Assembly (NCBI RefSeq): GCF_014495845.1
Contig: NZ_CP061080.1
Coordinates: 4,764,001-4,828,000, forward strand
Length of the DNA stretch: 64,000 nucleotides
Origin: Aquibium microcysteis
GTDB lineage: Bacteria > Pseudomonadota > Alphaproteobacteria > Rhizobiales > Rhizobiaceae
Direction of reading: 5' to 3'
Below, piece after piece: positions 54,737-63,104 of the stretch (positions are counted from its first letter, which is position 1; every line of letters starts with the position of its first letter). The notes beneath the pieces were generated by a model. The model was not told the origin of the DNA and ran no database searches. It worked only from the letters and a program-made list of their open reading frames with translations. A program made the translations under genes and the position numbers.

Positions 54737-57019
54737 ATGCCCGTCAAGGACCGGAACGAACAGGGGCCGTCGGTGAGCGCCCAGGAGGCTCTCGACTTCC
54801 ACTCCATGGGGCGGCCGGGCAAGCTGGAGATCAACCCGACCAAGCCCATGGCGACCCAGCGCGACCTCTCGCTCGCCTATTCGCCGGGTGTCGCGGTTCC
54901 GGTGAAGGCCATCGCGGAGGATCCCAGCCGTGCCTTCGACTACACCACGCGCGGGAACATGGTGGCGGTCATCTCCAACGGCACGGCCATCCTCGGTCTC
55001 GGCAATCTGGGCGCGCTTGCGTCCAAGCCCGTGATGGAAGGCAAGGCGGTGCTGTTCAAGCGTTTCGCCGACGTCGATTCCATCGACCTGGAGGTCGATA
55101 CCGAAGACGCGGACGAATTCATCAACTGCGTGCGCTTCCTCGGGCCTTCCTTCGGCGGCATCAATCTGGAGGACATCAAGGCGCCCGAGTGCTTCATCAT
55201 CGAGCAGCGGCTGCGCGAGCTGATGGACATCCCGGTCTTCCACGACGACCAGCACGGGACGGCCATCATCGCCGCCGCCGGCCTGATCAACGCGCTGGCG
55301 ATCACCGGTCGTGACATGAAGACGGCGAAGCTCGTCTGCAACGGCGCGGGTGCCGCCGGCATCGCCTGCATCGAACTCGTCAAGGCGATGGGGTTCTCGC
55401 CGGAGAACGTCATCCTCTGCGACACCAAGGGGGTCGTCTACCAGGGCCGTGAAGAGGGCATGAACCAGTGGAAGTCGGCACACGCGGCCAGGACCGACGC
55501 CCGGACGTTGGCTGACGCGATGGACGGTGCCGATATCGTCTTCGGCCTCTCGGCACGCGGCGCCTTCACCAACGCCATGATCCAGTCCATGGCCAAGAAC
55601 CCGATCATCTTCGCCATGGCCAATCCCGATCCGGAGATCACGCCGGAGGAGGTGGCCGAAATCCGGACCGACGCCATCATGGCGACCGGCCGGTCGGACT
55701 ATCCGAACCAGGTCAACAACGTGCTCGGCTTTCCCTACATCTTCCGCGGCGCGCTCGACGTTCGCGCGACCACGATCAACGATGCCATGAAGGTGGCGGC
55801 TGCCGAGGCTCTGGCCGCGCTCGCCCGGCAGGACGTGCCGGACGACGTTGCTGCAGCCTATCAGGGCAACCGGCCGAAATTCGGGGTCAACTACATCATT
55901 CCGGTCCCCTTCGATCCGCGCCTGATCTCCGCAATTCCGGTGGCCGTTGCCAGGGCGGCCATGGATTCGGGCGTCGCGCGGCGCCCGATCCTCGACATGG
56001 AGAAGTATGCGCAGGAGCTTTCCGCGCGGCGAGATCCGATCGCCTCGACGCTGCAGCGCATCTACGACCGTGTCCGCCGCCAGCCCAAGCGCGTGGTCTT
56101 CGCCGAGGGCGAGGAGGAGCAGGTGATGCGCGCCGCCGTCTCCTACGTGAACCAGCGGCTCGGTACGGCCATCCTCGTCGGCCGCGACGATCAGATCAAG
56201 GAGACGGCGCGCAATGCGGGCGTCGACCTCAACCGGCCGGGCATCGAGATCATCAATGCGCGGCTGTCGCGCCGCAATACGGTCTATGCCGACTATCTGT
56301 ATGAACGCCTGCAGCGGAAGGGCTACCTCTTCCGCGATGCCCAGCGTCTGATCAACAACGATCGCAACCACTTCGCGGCCACGATGGTGGCGCTCGGCGA
56401 TGCCGATGCTCTGGTGACGGGTGTGACGCGCAACTATTCGACCGCGCTCGACGACGTCCGCCGCGTGATCGACGCCAAGCCCGGCCATCGCGTCATCGGT
56501 GCGTCGATCGTGCTGGCGCGCGGCCGCACCGTGATCGTGGCCGACACGGCGGTGCACGACATGCCGAACTCGGTGGAGATCGCAGACATCGCCGAGGAGG
56601 CGGCAGGCATGGCGCGGCGCATGGGCTATGAGCCGCGCGTGGCGCTTCTCGCCTACTCGACTTTCGGCCATCCGGCCGGCGAGCGCTCGGAGCGGGTGCA
56701 GGAGGCGGTGAAGATCCTCGACAAGCGCCGGGTCGACTTCGAGTATGACGGCGAGATGGCCGCCGACGTGGCGCTGAACCCGAACCTGATGCAGCAATAT
56801 CCGTTCTGCCGGCTGTCGGGGCCGGCGAACGTGCTGGTCATGCCCGCCTTCCACTCCGCCTCGATCTCGACCAAGATGCTTCAGGAACTGGGCGGCTCGA
56901 CCGTCATCGGGCCTCTGCTGGTCGGCCTGAACAAGCCGGTGCAGATCGTGTCTCTCAACGCGAAGGATTCGGACATCGTCAACATGGCGGCGATCGCCGC
57001 CTACAACGCCGGGGCCTGA
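54737..57019 (+). CDS. maeB: NADP-dependent malic enzyme with phosphotransacetylase-like domain
   Basis: Oxidatively decarboxylates malate to pyruvate. The 760-residue product is the long proteobacterial form: residues 1-430 malic enzyme (SLAYSPGVAVPVKAI, FHDDQHGTAIIAAAGL, the dinucleotide loop CNGAGAAGIACIELV, MANPDPEITPEEV) and residues about 440-760 a phosphate acetyltransferase-like domain (KRVVFAEGEEEQVMRAA, ALVTGVTRNY, GPANVLVMPAFHSASISTKMLQELGGSTVIGPLLVGL) that in homologues mediates allosteric control by acetyl-CoA and not catalysis. GGGAGGG precedes the ATG at 54737, excluding the long open frame upstream that runs antisense through mutS. Rhizobia have NAD (Dme) and NADP (Tme) paralogues; which this is cannot be decided by eye. 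Confidence 0.93.
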   Translation: MPVKDRNEQGPSVSAQEALDFHSMGRPGKLEINPTKPMATQRDLSLAYSPGVAVPVKAIAEDPSRAFDYTTRGNMVAVISNGTAILGLGNLGALASKPVMEGKAVLFKRFADVDSIDLEVDTEDADEFINCVRFLGPSFGGINLEDIKAPECFIIEQRLRELMDIPVFHDDQHGTAIIAAAGLINALAITGRDMKTAKLVCNGAGAAGIACIELVKAMGFSPENVILCDTKGVVYQGREEGMNQWKSAHAARTDARTLADAMDGADIVFGLSARGAFTNAMIQSMAKNPIIFAMANPDPEITPEEVAEIRTDAIMATGRSDYPNQVNNVLGFPYIFRGALDVRATTINDAMKVAAAEALAALARQDVPDDVAAAYQGNRPKFGVNYIIPVPFDPRLISAIPVAVARAAMDSGVARRPILDMEKYAQELSARRDPIASTLQRIYDRVRRQPKRVVFAEGEEEQVMRAAVSYVNQRLGTAILVGRDDQIKETARNAGVDLNRPGIEIINARLSRRNTVYADYLYERLQRKGYLFRDAQRLINNDRNHFAATMVALGDADALVTGVTRNYSTALDDVRRVIDAKPGHRVIGASIVLARGRTVIVADTAVHDMPNSVEIADIAEEAAGMARRMGYEPRVALLAYSTFGHPAGERSERVQEAVKILDKRRVDFEYDGEMAADVALNPNLMQQYPFCRLSGPANVLVMPAFHSASISTKMLQELGGSTVIGPLLVGLNKPVQIVSLNAKDSDIVNMAAIAAYNAGA

Positions 57020-57041
57020 ACCGATGCGGCCCGGAGACCGA

Positions 57042-57149
57042 TCATCTCCTGGTGCCGCTCCAGGTCATGTCGACGAACACGACTGCGACGGTGAAGAAGG
57101 CGAAGGCGCCGACGACGCTGGCGATGACGATCAGGGTATCGGTTGGCAT
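57042..57149 (-). CDS. 35-residue single-span membrane protein
   Basis: MPTDTLIVIASVVGAFAFFTV and then AVVFVDMTWSGTRR: one hydrophobic helix of about 22 residues with a short N-terminus and a basic C-terminus. GGAGGAAACC ending 1 nt before the ATG region gives a near-perfect ribosome site (GGAGG, 5-nt spacing), strong evidence for translation. A longer upstream reading to 57395 has no similarity. An FNR/FixK box lies 55 bp upstream. The size and look recall accessory peptides of respiratory oxidases or small stress peptides, but no family can be named. Convergent with maeB. Confidence 0.75.
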   Translation of the reverse strand: MPTDTLIVIASVVGAFAFFTVAVVFVDMTWSGTRR

Positions 57150-57203
57150 GGTTTCCTCCATCGATGACGGCATCATTGATGGAGGGCGCCCGGCCCGCAT
57201 GCC

Positions 57204-57217
57204 TTGACCTGGATCAA
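57204..57217. promoter_or_regulatory. FNR/FixK-type anaerobox
   Basis: TTGAC-CTGG-ATCAA matches the consensus TTGAY-N4-RTCAA exactly. It is centred about 61 bp before the ATG of the 35-residue protein, so with a start near 57166-57169 it would lie close to the -41.5 position of a class II activated promoter. Confidence 0.7.
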
Positions 57218-57279
57218 CCGCCTGCACGGACGGGGTCCGGCGAGCCCGTCCTCTCGTCTCGCGTTTCCCCGAGACGGTG

Positions 57280-58158
57280 TCAGGCTGCGAAGCGCTCGGC
57301 GTCGGCGCCGTAGTAATTGATGTAGCGGTTGGCGATCCAGTCGGTGGACAGGATGACGAAGACGTCGGTCGTGCCGAAGTCATCATCGACCACACACCCG
57401 TCGCCGAAGCGCGCTCCGATGCGCAGGTAGCCCTTGATCAGCGGTGGCATGGCGGCGAGCGCGCGACGCACGTCCACTGCCTCGGCGGGCATCAGGTCCA
57501 TCGGGCGGTAGCGGGATGCGACCGCCCGGACGTCCCATTCCGGTTCGGGGCGGAAATTGTGGGCCAGCAACGACAGTGCTTCGGCATGGGCAGCCGGCAC
57601 CGTCCCGTGGAAGGAGGCGCAGCCGGTCATGACGTCGATGCCGTGGATGCGGCAATAGGCCCAGATGCCTTGCCAGAGCAGCTCGACCGTGCGCTTGGAG
57701 CGGTATTCGGGCAGCACGCAGGAGCGGCCGAGTTCGAGGAAGCGGCGGTCGGCATGTCGGGCCATCAGCGACTCGAGTTCGAACTCCTCGTCGGAGTAGA
57801 AGCCGCCGGCGGCCAGCGCGCTCTCCTGCCGCAGCAGCCGGTACGTACCGACGATCTGATGGTGCTCGGGGCCGGGGATCGTCGTGTCGAGGACGAGCAG
57901 ATGGTCGCAGATGGCATCGAAGCGGTCTGCATCGCGCTGTTCCAGCGCATGGACGAAGTTTCGTTTGGCGCCGAGTTCGTCGTAGAAGACCCGGAAGCGG
58001 ACCTTCTGGGCAGCGGCCACTTCGGAAGAGTTGCGGGCGAGACGCGCCTGGAGATTGCCGATCCGGCCGAGCGTGGCGCCCGCCTGGTGCGCCAACCCGC
58101 CGACCGCGGCCATCGGGGGGGCTGAGGCGGCACTCGTCGCTAGGGTCGATGCCTGCAT
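57280..58158 (-). CDS. olsB: L-ornithine N(alpha)-acyltransferase OlsB
   Basis: First enzyme of ornithine-lipid synthesis: transfers a 3-hydroxyacyl group from acyl carrier protein to the alpha-amino group of ornithine. The 292-residue product is a GNAT-like hemolysin-type acyltransferase with LQARLARNSSEVAAAQKVRFRVFYDELGA, VGTYRLLRQESA, the GGFYSDEEFELESLM segment, ELGRSCVLPEYRSKRTVELLWQGIWAY, and GCASFHGT, all typical of OlsB. GAGGGAGAAT precedes the ATG at 58158. The partner olsA is not in the window, as usual in rhizobia. Phosphate control is known for olsB elsewhere; no Pho box was recognised here. Confidence 0.93.
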   Translation of the reverse strand: MQASTLATSAASAPPMAAVGGLAHQAGATLGRIGNLQARLARNSSEVAAAQKVRFRVFYDELGAKRNFVHALEQRDADRFDAICDHLLVLDTTIPGPEHHQIVGTYRLLRQESALAAGGFYSDEEFELESLMARHADRRFLELGRSCVLPEYRSKRTVELLWQGIWAYCRIHGIDVMTGCASFHGTVPAAHAEALSLLAHNFRPEPEWDVRAVASRYRPMDLMPAEAVDVRRALAAMPPLIKGYLRIGARFGDGCVVDDDFGTTDVFVILSTDWIANRYINYYGADAERFAA

Positions 58159-58264
58159 AGTGATTCTCCCTCGTCGCCAGGCGTTCACGGCCGTCTACGA
58201 AGACCATGATACAATAGGATGACAGGGGGATGGCGGCAAGCGCGTGACGTTCACGCCGGATCGA

Positions 58265-60553
58265 TCAGGCGGCGACCTGATGCTGCACGGCGTCCGCGAG
58301 CGCCTGCGGGTCGAGCGGCTTGGTCACGAAACCGGTGGCGCCGTGCGCCAGCACCGTGTGCCGCGTCGACTCCTGGCTGTCCGCCGACAGAACCATGATC
58401 GGTAACGTCGGCAGGCCCTTTTCCTCCTCGTGCTTGCGGATGAGGGCGATGGCGTCGAGACCGTCCATGACCGGCATGTGGAGGTCCATCAGCACGAGGT
58501 CCGGCCGTTCTTCGATCTTCGCGGCCTTCACGGCCTCGACGGCCGAACGTCCGTCCGGGACATGCTCCACCCTGTGACCCATCTTCTCCAGCACGGAGCG
58601 TGCGAGCAGCGCGTTGATCTCGTTGTCCTCGGCGATCAGGATCTTCAGTCCGCGCGGAGCCGGCCGGCGGCTCTGCTGTCGCTTTAGTCCGAGGCGGTGG
58701 ACCACGGGCGACTGCGACAGTTCGAGCCGGCCGTCGGTCAGGATCCGCATCATGGTGGCGCCCCGCACGGGCCGGGCCAGGAACGAAGGGTACCCGGCAT
58801 TGCGGAACTGGAACAGGCGGCCTCGGTCGGTGGGCGCGATCAGGATGACCGACTGGAACGGTCTGCGGCATGCTGCGCGCAGCATCGTCAATGTCGCACC
58901 GTCGGGGCTCTCGATGGCGGCGTCGATCAGGACTGTCTCGAAAGTGGCGCGCGGTTCCGCCATCGACCGCTCCGCGTCCGCCGCGCTGCGTGCCATGCTG
59001 GCGATGCCGCCGTGCGAACGGATGGTGAGCGCCATGGCCTCGGCTTCCACGGCGTTTTCCGAAACGATCAGCACCGATCGGCCGCGAAGGGCGAAATAGC
59101 GGTCGGTGTCGGGCAGGGGGTGTTTCGCAAGCGGCATCTCGAAGACGAAGTCCGATCCCCGGCCGACCTCGCTCTCGACGATGATGCGCCCGCCCATCGC
59201 GTCGACGATACGCTTCGATATGGCGAGCCCCAGTCCCGCACCGCCGTGCCGGCGCGTCGAAGTCCCGTCCGCCTGCTCGAACTCGCGGAAGATGCGCCCG
59301 ATATCGGCGCGCGACAGGCCCGGCCCGCTGTCGCAGACCGAGAAGCGCAACGTCGGCGCCTCGTCCTCCCGCCCGGCGCTGACCCGAACCAGGACACCCC
59401 CTTCTTCGGTGAACTTCACGGCGTTGCCGACGAGATTGAGCATCACCTGCCGCAGCCGTCCCGGATCCGCCTCGATCAGCGCGGGGACTTCGGGCGCGAT
59501 GTGGCAGCCGAGGCCTATGCCCTTTGCGTAGGCGCGGGCGGCCATCAGTTCCACCACGTTCTCCACCAGTTCGCGCGGCGACATCGGCTGCGGCTCCAGT
59601 TCGAACCGGCCGGCCTCGATCTTGGAGAAGTCGAGCAGATCCTCGATCAGCGCCAGCAGCGCGTTGGCCGATGTCGAAACGGCTCCCACATAGGTCCGCT
59701 GCTCGGGCGTCAGGTCGGTGTCTGCCAGAAGCTTGGCCATGCCCATGATGCCGTTCATCGGCGTGCGGATCTCGTGGCTGACGGTAGCGAGGAACCGGGA
59801 CTTCGCCTGGCTTGCGAACTCGGCGCGTTCGCGCGCCGCGATCATCGCCGACTCGGCACGTTTGCGGGCCGTGATGTCGCGCGCGATGGTGCGGTGGGAC
59901 ACCGTGCCGGTGGTTTCGTCCCGGACCGAAAGCTCTATCCAGGAGAACCAGCGAACGCCTTCGCTGGTATGCACGGCGACGTCGGTCGAACTCAGATACT
60001 CGCCGTCGGCGAAGGCTGCATCAGGTACCACCCCGACGTCCACCCCCAGTTCGGACAGCGTCCTCCCCAGCAATTCGCGCGGCTGACGGCCGAAGAGGTC
60101 CGCGAACACGGAATTCGCAAAGACGATCCGGCCGTCCCGATCGCGGTGAACCACGAGGTCGCCCAGCGCATCGATCAGGCCGCGGAAGCGTTCCTCGCTC
60201 TCGTGGAGTTCCCACATCCGGTCGGCGAGCGTCTCGATTTCCTCGCGTGTCCGGGTGACGCTTTCCTCTGCGATGCGCTCGAACCGGGCATCGTCGATGG
60301 ACATCCGGCCGAGCAGCACGAAGCCCAGCAGGCCGGTCGCGAGCAGGCCGTAGCTGAGCAGGTGCGGAGCCCCCGACAGGAAGGAATAGCCGCAGAAGAC
60401 CAGGATGGCGCTCAGGAGCGCCAGTTCGGCAGCGGCAAGACGGCTGCGCGATGCCTTGAGAGCGGACGCGACGCGGCTGAAGCGGCCCGGGAAGCCCGCC
60501 CCGGACAGTGGCCGCGCGCCATGTCCCTTCTGTGCCGCTTTGTCCGACGTCAT
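58265..60553 (-). CDS. PAS-hybrid histidine kinase with one degenerate and one intact receiver
   Basis: A 762-residue sensor kinase: two membrane spans (about 41-59 and 64-82) with almost no periplasmic part, a PAS domain at 115-235, and HisKA with phospho-His260 ([13 protein letters not shown]). An ATPase domain with N, G1 and G2 boxes ([22 protein letters not shown]-like [21 protein letters not shown]) follows, then a receiver-like segment at about 500-620 lacking a clear phosphoacceptor Asp, and a true receiver with Asp690 ([13 protein letters not shown]) and Lys745. No Hpt domain. The signal and output are unknown. Beside olsB on the same strand, 106 bp upstream. Confidence 0.92.
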   Translation of the reverse strand: MTSDKAAQKGHGARPLSGAGFPGRFSRVASALKASRSRLAAAELALLSAILVFCGYSFLSGAPHLLSYGLLATGLLGFVLLGRMSIDDARFERIAEESVTRTREEIETLADRMWELHESEERFRGLIDALGDLVVHRDRDGRIVFANSVFADLFGRQPRELLGRTLSELGVDVGVVPDAAFADGEYLSSTDVAVHTSEGVRWFSWIELSVRDETTGTVSHRTIARDITARKRAESAMIAARERAEFASQAKSRFLATVSHEIRTPMNGIMGMAKLLADTDLTPEQRTYVGAVSTSANALLALIEDLLDFSKIEAGRFELEPQPMSPRELVENVVELMAARAYAKGIGLGCHIAPEVPALIEADPGRLRQVMLNLVGNAVKFTEEGGVLVRVSAGREDEAPTLRFSVCDSGPGLSRADIGRIFREFEQADGTSTRRHGGAGLGLAISKRIVDAMGGRIIVESEVGRGSDFVFEMPLAKHPLPDTDRYFALRGRSVLIVSENAVEAEAMALTIRSHGGIASMARSAADAERSMAEPRATFETVLIDAAIESPDGATLTMLRAACRRPFQSVILIAPTDRGRLFQFRNAGYPSFLARPVRGATMMRILTDGRLELSQSPVVHRLGLKRQQSRRPAPRGLKILIAEDNEINALLARSVLEKMGHRVEHVPDGRSAVEAVKAAKIEERPDLVLMDLHMPVMDGLDAIALIRKHEEEKGLPTLPIMVLSADSQESTRHTVLAHGATGFVTKPLDPQALADAVQHQVAA

Positions 60554-60633
60554 GGCGGGACCGTAGCGGGAACGGCTTAGGGAAGCTTTTGTGCCGGCGC
60601 TAAAACTTTATCGAAGTTAGCGGGTTCGTTGCG

Positions 60634-61626
60634 TCAGCGGCCCATGTCGACCACCACCCGACCCCGCACCTTGCCCTCGACGATGGCCTTCGCCGCGTCG
60701 ATGATGCCGCCGAAGCCGATCGTGGCGGAGAGGGCGGCGAGCTTGCTCCGGTCGAGTTCGCCGGCGAGCCTCGACCAGGCCTCTTCGCGCAGCGTCCGGG
60801 GCGCCATGACCGAATCGACGCCGAGCAGCGAGACGCCGCGCAGGATGAATGGCGCGACACTGGACGGAAGGTCCATTCCGCCGGCGAGACCGCAGGCGGC
60901 CACCGCACCGCCGTAGGACGTCATCGAGAGAACGTTGGCGAGCGTGTGGCTGCCGACGGCGTCGATCCCGCCCGCCCACCGCTCCTTCCCGAGGGGGCGG
61001 GCAGGACCGCTCAGTTCGTCGCGCGCGATGATCTCGGCCGCACCGAGGTCCTTCAGGTAGTCCTCCTCGGACGTGCGCCCCGTGGAGGCGATCACGTGGT
61101 AGCCCAGCCGGGAGAGCAGCGATATGGCGACCGAGCCGACGCCGCCGGCGGCACCCGTTACCACGACCGGCCCGCGCGCGGGCACGATCCCGTGCCGCTG
61201 CAGCGCCATGACGCAGAGCATCGCGGTGTAGCCGGCCGTGCCGATCGCCATCGCGTCGAACGCCGTCATGCCGTCGGGCAGCCGCACCAGCCAGTCACCT
61301 CTGACGCGGGCCAGACCGGCATAGGCTCCGCAATGGGTCTCGCCCACGCCCCAGCCGTTGAGGATGACCTTATCCCCGGCCTTCCAGCGCGGATCGGAGG
61401 ACTCCGTGACGGTTCCCGCGAAATCGATGCCGGGCACCAGCGGAAAACGCCGGATGACGGGCGCGAGGCCGGTGATCGCCAGCCCGTCCTTGTAATTGAC
61501 GGTGGTGGCCTCGACTGCGACCGTGACGTCGCCTTCCATGAGATCCGCCATGGACAGTTCGGTTACGGCGACAGACTGCTTCTTGTCCTCGCCGCGCGAC
61601 ACCACGATTGCCCTGAACGTTTCCAC
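60634..61626 (-). CDS. YhdH/AcuI-type NADPH-dependent oxidoreductase
   Basis: A 330-residue medium-chain reductase of the YhdH/AcuI branch; AcuI reduces acryloyl-CoA to propionyl-CoA. Visible features are [42 protein letters not shown], the nucleotide loop [58 protein letters not shown] and [23 protein letters not shown]. It lacks the zinc-binding Cys cluster of alcohol dehydrogenases, as in this branch. Substrate for this copy is a family inference. Downstream of lspA on the same strand with a 126-bp gap. Confidence 0.9.
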   Translation of the reverse strand: METFRAIVVSRGEDKKQSVAVTELSMADLMEGDVTVAVEATTVNYKDGLAITGLAPVIRRFPLVPGIDFAGTVTESSDPRWKAGDKVILNGWGVGETHCGAYAGLARVRGDWLVRLPDGMTAFDAMAIGTAGYTAMLCVMALQRHGIVPARGPVVVTGAAGGVGSVAISLLSRLGYHVIASTGRTSEEDYLKDLGAAEIIARDELSGPARPLGKERWAGGIDAVGSHTLANVLSMTSYGGAVAACGLAGGMDLPSSVAPFILRGVSLLGVDSVMAPRTLREEAWSRLAGELDRSKLAALSATIGFGGIIDAAKAIVEGKVRGRVVVDMGR

Positions 61627-61752
61627 CGTCTTCTCCCTGAACTGCTGACTCGCAGGCGATCCAGCGTGAAGGCTCCGTCCGCCTCGGCTCCGTCATGCCC
61701 GACCTGCTGGAACGCGCTGCGGCCGGGACTTTGCTGCGCTCGCAGCGCCCGG

Positions 61753-62256
61753 TCAACCGCCACCCGGGCCCGGTCCCTTGGCGCCTTGCCGGGCGTGCCT
61801 TCGCCAGAGGATGACCTCGTCGAGGATGACCAGACCAGCGCCGACCGAGATGAAGGCGTCGGCCAGGTTGAAGACGGCGAATGACCATGTCGGGGTATGG
61901 AACAGGATGTAGTCCACGACGTAGCCGAGCAGGAGCCGGTCGATCAGGTTGTTCGAGAACGCCCCGGACAGGATCAGTGCGAAGCCCAGTCGCGCAAGGA
62001 CGTGCGCCGGATCCGTGCGGGCTGCCAGCCAGCCCACGAAGATCATGACCGCGACGGCCAGGCCGATCAGCAGCATCCGGTCGAGCCCCGAGAACATCGA
62101 GAAGGCGATCCCGGTGTTGTGGATCCGGAACAGGCCGAGGAACGGCAGGACGTCGATCAGTTCGTGCATGGCCATGCGCGTCTCGACCAGATGCTTGATC
62201 CACTGGTCGATGCCGATACCCGCCACGATGACGGCCAGGAAGGCTGGCAACCTCAT
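61753..62256 (-). CDS. lspA: Lipoprotein signal peptidase (signal peptidase II)
   Basis: Inner-membrane aspartic protease that removes the signal peptide of prolipoproteins after diacylation. The 167-residue product has four membrane spans and the catalytic pair Asp106 (NNLIDRLLLGYVVDYI) and Asp133 (FNLADAFISVGAGLVI), plus the N-terminal DQWIKHLV motif. The start at 62256 gives the usual length and lies in an ATGA overlap with the upstream SpoU gene, so translation is coupled. Would process the L,D-transpeptidase lipoprotein found in this window, among others. Confidence 0.95.
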   Translation of the reverse strand: MRLPAFLAVIVAGIGIDQWIKHLVETRMAMHELIDVLPFLGLFRIHNTGIAFSMFSGLDRMLLIGLAVAVMIFVGWLAARTDPAHVLARLGFALILSGAFSNNLIDRLLLGYVVDYILFHTPTWSFAVFNLADAFISVGAGLVILDEVILWRRHARQGAKGPGPGGG

Positions 62257-63104
62257 GGAGCAGATGTCTCCAGTGACAGAGCCGAGCGCCGTACCTCGTA
62301 CAGCATCACGCCCGTCGCGACCGCGAGATTGAGCGAATCCGCGCGGCCTGCCTGCGGGATTCTCACCAGCCTGTCGCAGGTCGCCGCCAGTTGCTGCGGC
62401 AGACCCTGCTGCTCGTTGCCCATCATCAGGAGGACTGGACGGCCGCCGTAGTCGATGGTGCGGTAGTCGACCGAGCCCTTGAGATGCGTGCCGACGACGA
62501 GCCCGCGAAAGGTCTTGCGCCACGACAGGAAGGCCGCTTCGTCCGTCCGCGCCACCGGCACCGCAAATATCGAACCCATCGTGGCACGAACCGTCTCCAC
62601 GGCGAAAGGATCGGTCGTATCGCCGACGAGGACGAGGCCCCTGGCTCCGACGGCGTCGATGGTCCGTATCGCCGTTCCCAGATTGCCGGGATCGCGCACC
62701 CGGTCGAGCGCCACCCAGACGTCGTTGCCCGAGGGCTTCACGTCTGCCAGCGCCGTCCAGCGCTGTTCGAACACGCCGACCACCATCTGCGGATTCTCCC
62801 GCCTGGTGATCGCGGCGAGCACCTTGTCGTTCACTTCCAGCACCAATCCGCCCGCCGCGACCGTGCGCGCCGCGACCTTCTCGACCGACGCGTTGCCGAG
62901 CCCGGATTTCGAGAAGACGAGGATGCGGATCGTCCAGCCGAGGTCGAGCGCGTCGATGACGAGCTTCAGCCCCTCCGCCATGAAGGCGTTCTGCTGGTCG
63001 CGGAACTTCTTCAGGGCGAGCGCCTTGATGTCCTTGACGATCGGATTGGCGAGGCTGGTGACCTCCTTGACCTGCCCGACCCGGCCTTCGCGCATGACGG
63101 TCAT
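62253..63104 (-). CDS. TrmH/SpoU-type RNA 2'-O-methyltransferase
   Basis: A 283-residue SPOUT methyltransferase, probably acting on 23S rRNA (the RlmB group) or tRNA. An N-terminal substrate-binding domain (VTSLANPIVKDIKALALKKFRDQQNAFMAEGLK) precedes the knot domain with ALDRVRDPGNLGTAIRTIDAVGARGLVLVG, MMGNEQQGLPQQL and IPQAGRADSLNLAVATGVMLYE, the three SpoU motifs. The start at 63104 overlaps the stop of the upstream gene as ATGA; one more ATG at 63116 is less likely. Coupled at its end to lspA in the same way, making a three-gene unit. Confidence 0.92.
   Translation of the reverse strand: MTVMREGRVGQVKEVTSLANPIVKDIKALALKKFRDQQNAFMAEGLKLVIDALDLGWTIRILVFSKSGLGNASVEKVAARTVAAGGLVLEVNDKVLAAITRRENPQMVVGVFEQRWTALADVKPSGNDVWVALDRVRDPGNLGTAIRTIDAVGARGLVLVGDTTDPFAVETVRATMGSIFAVPVARTDEAAFLSWRKTFRGLVVGTHLKGSVDYRTIDYGGRPVLLMMGNEQQGLPQQLAATCDRLVRIPQAGRADSLNLAVATGVMLYEVRRSALSLETSAP

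Noticed and set aside
57042..57395. A 117-codon reading that extends the small membrane protein upstream
   Set aside because: The extra 82 residues are Ser/Thr/Pro-rich without similarity and cross into olsB, while a strong ribosome site sits right before the ATG at 57149.
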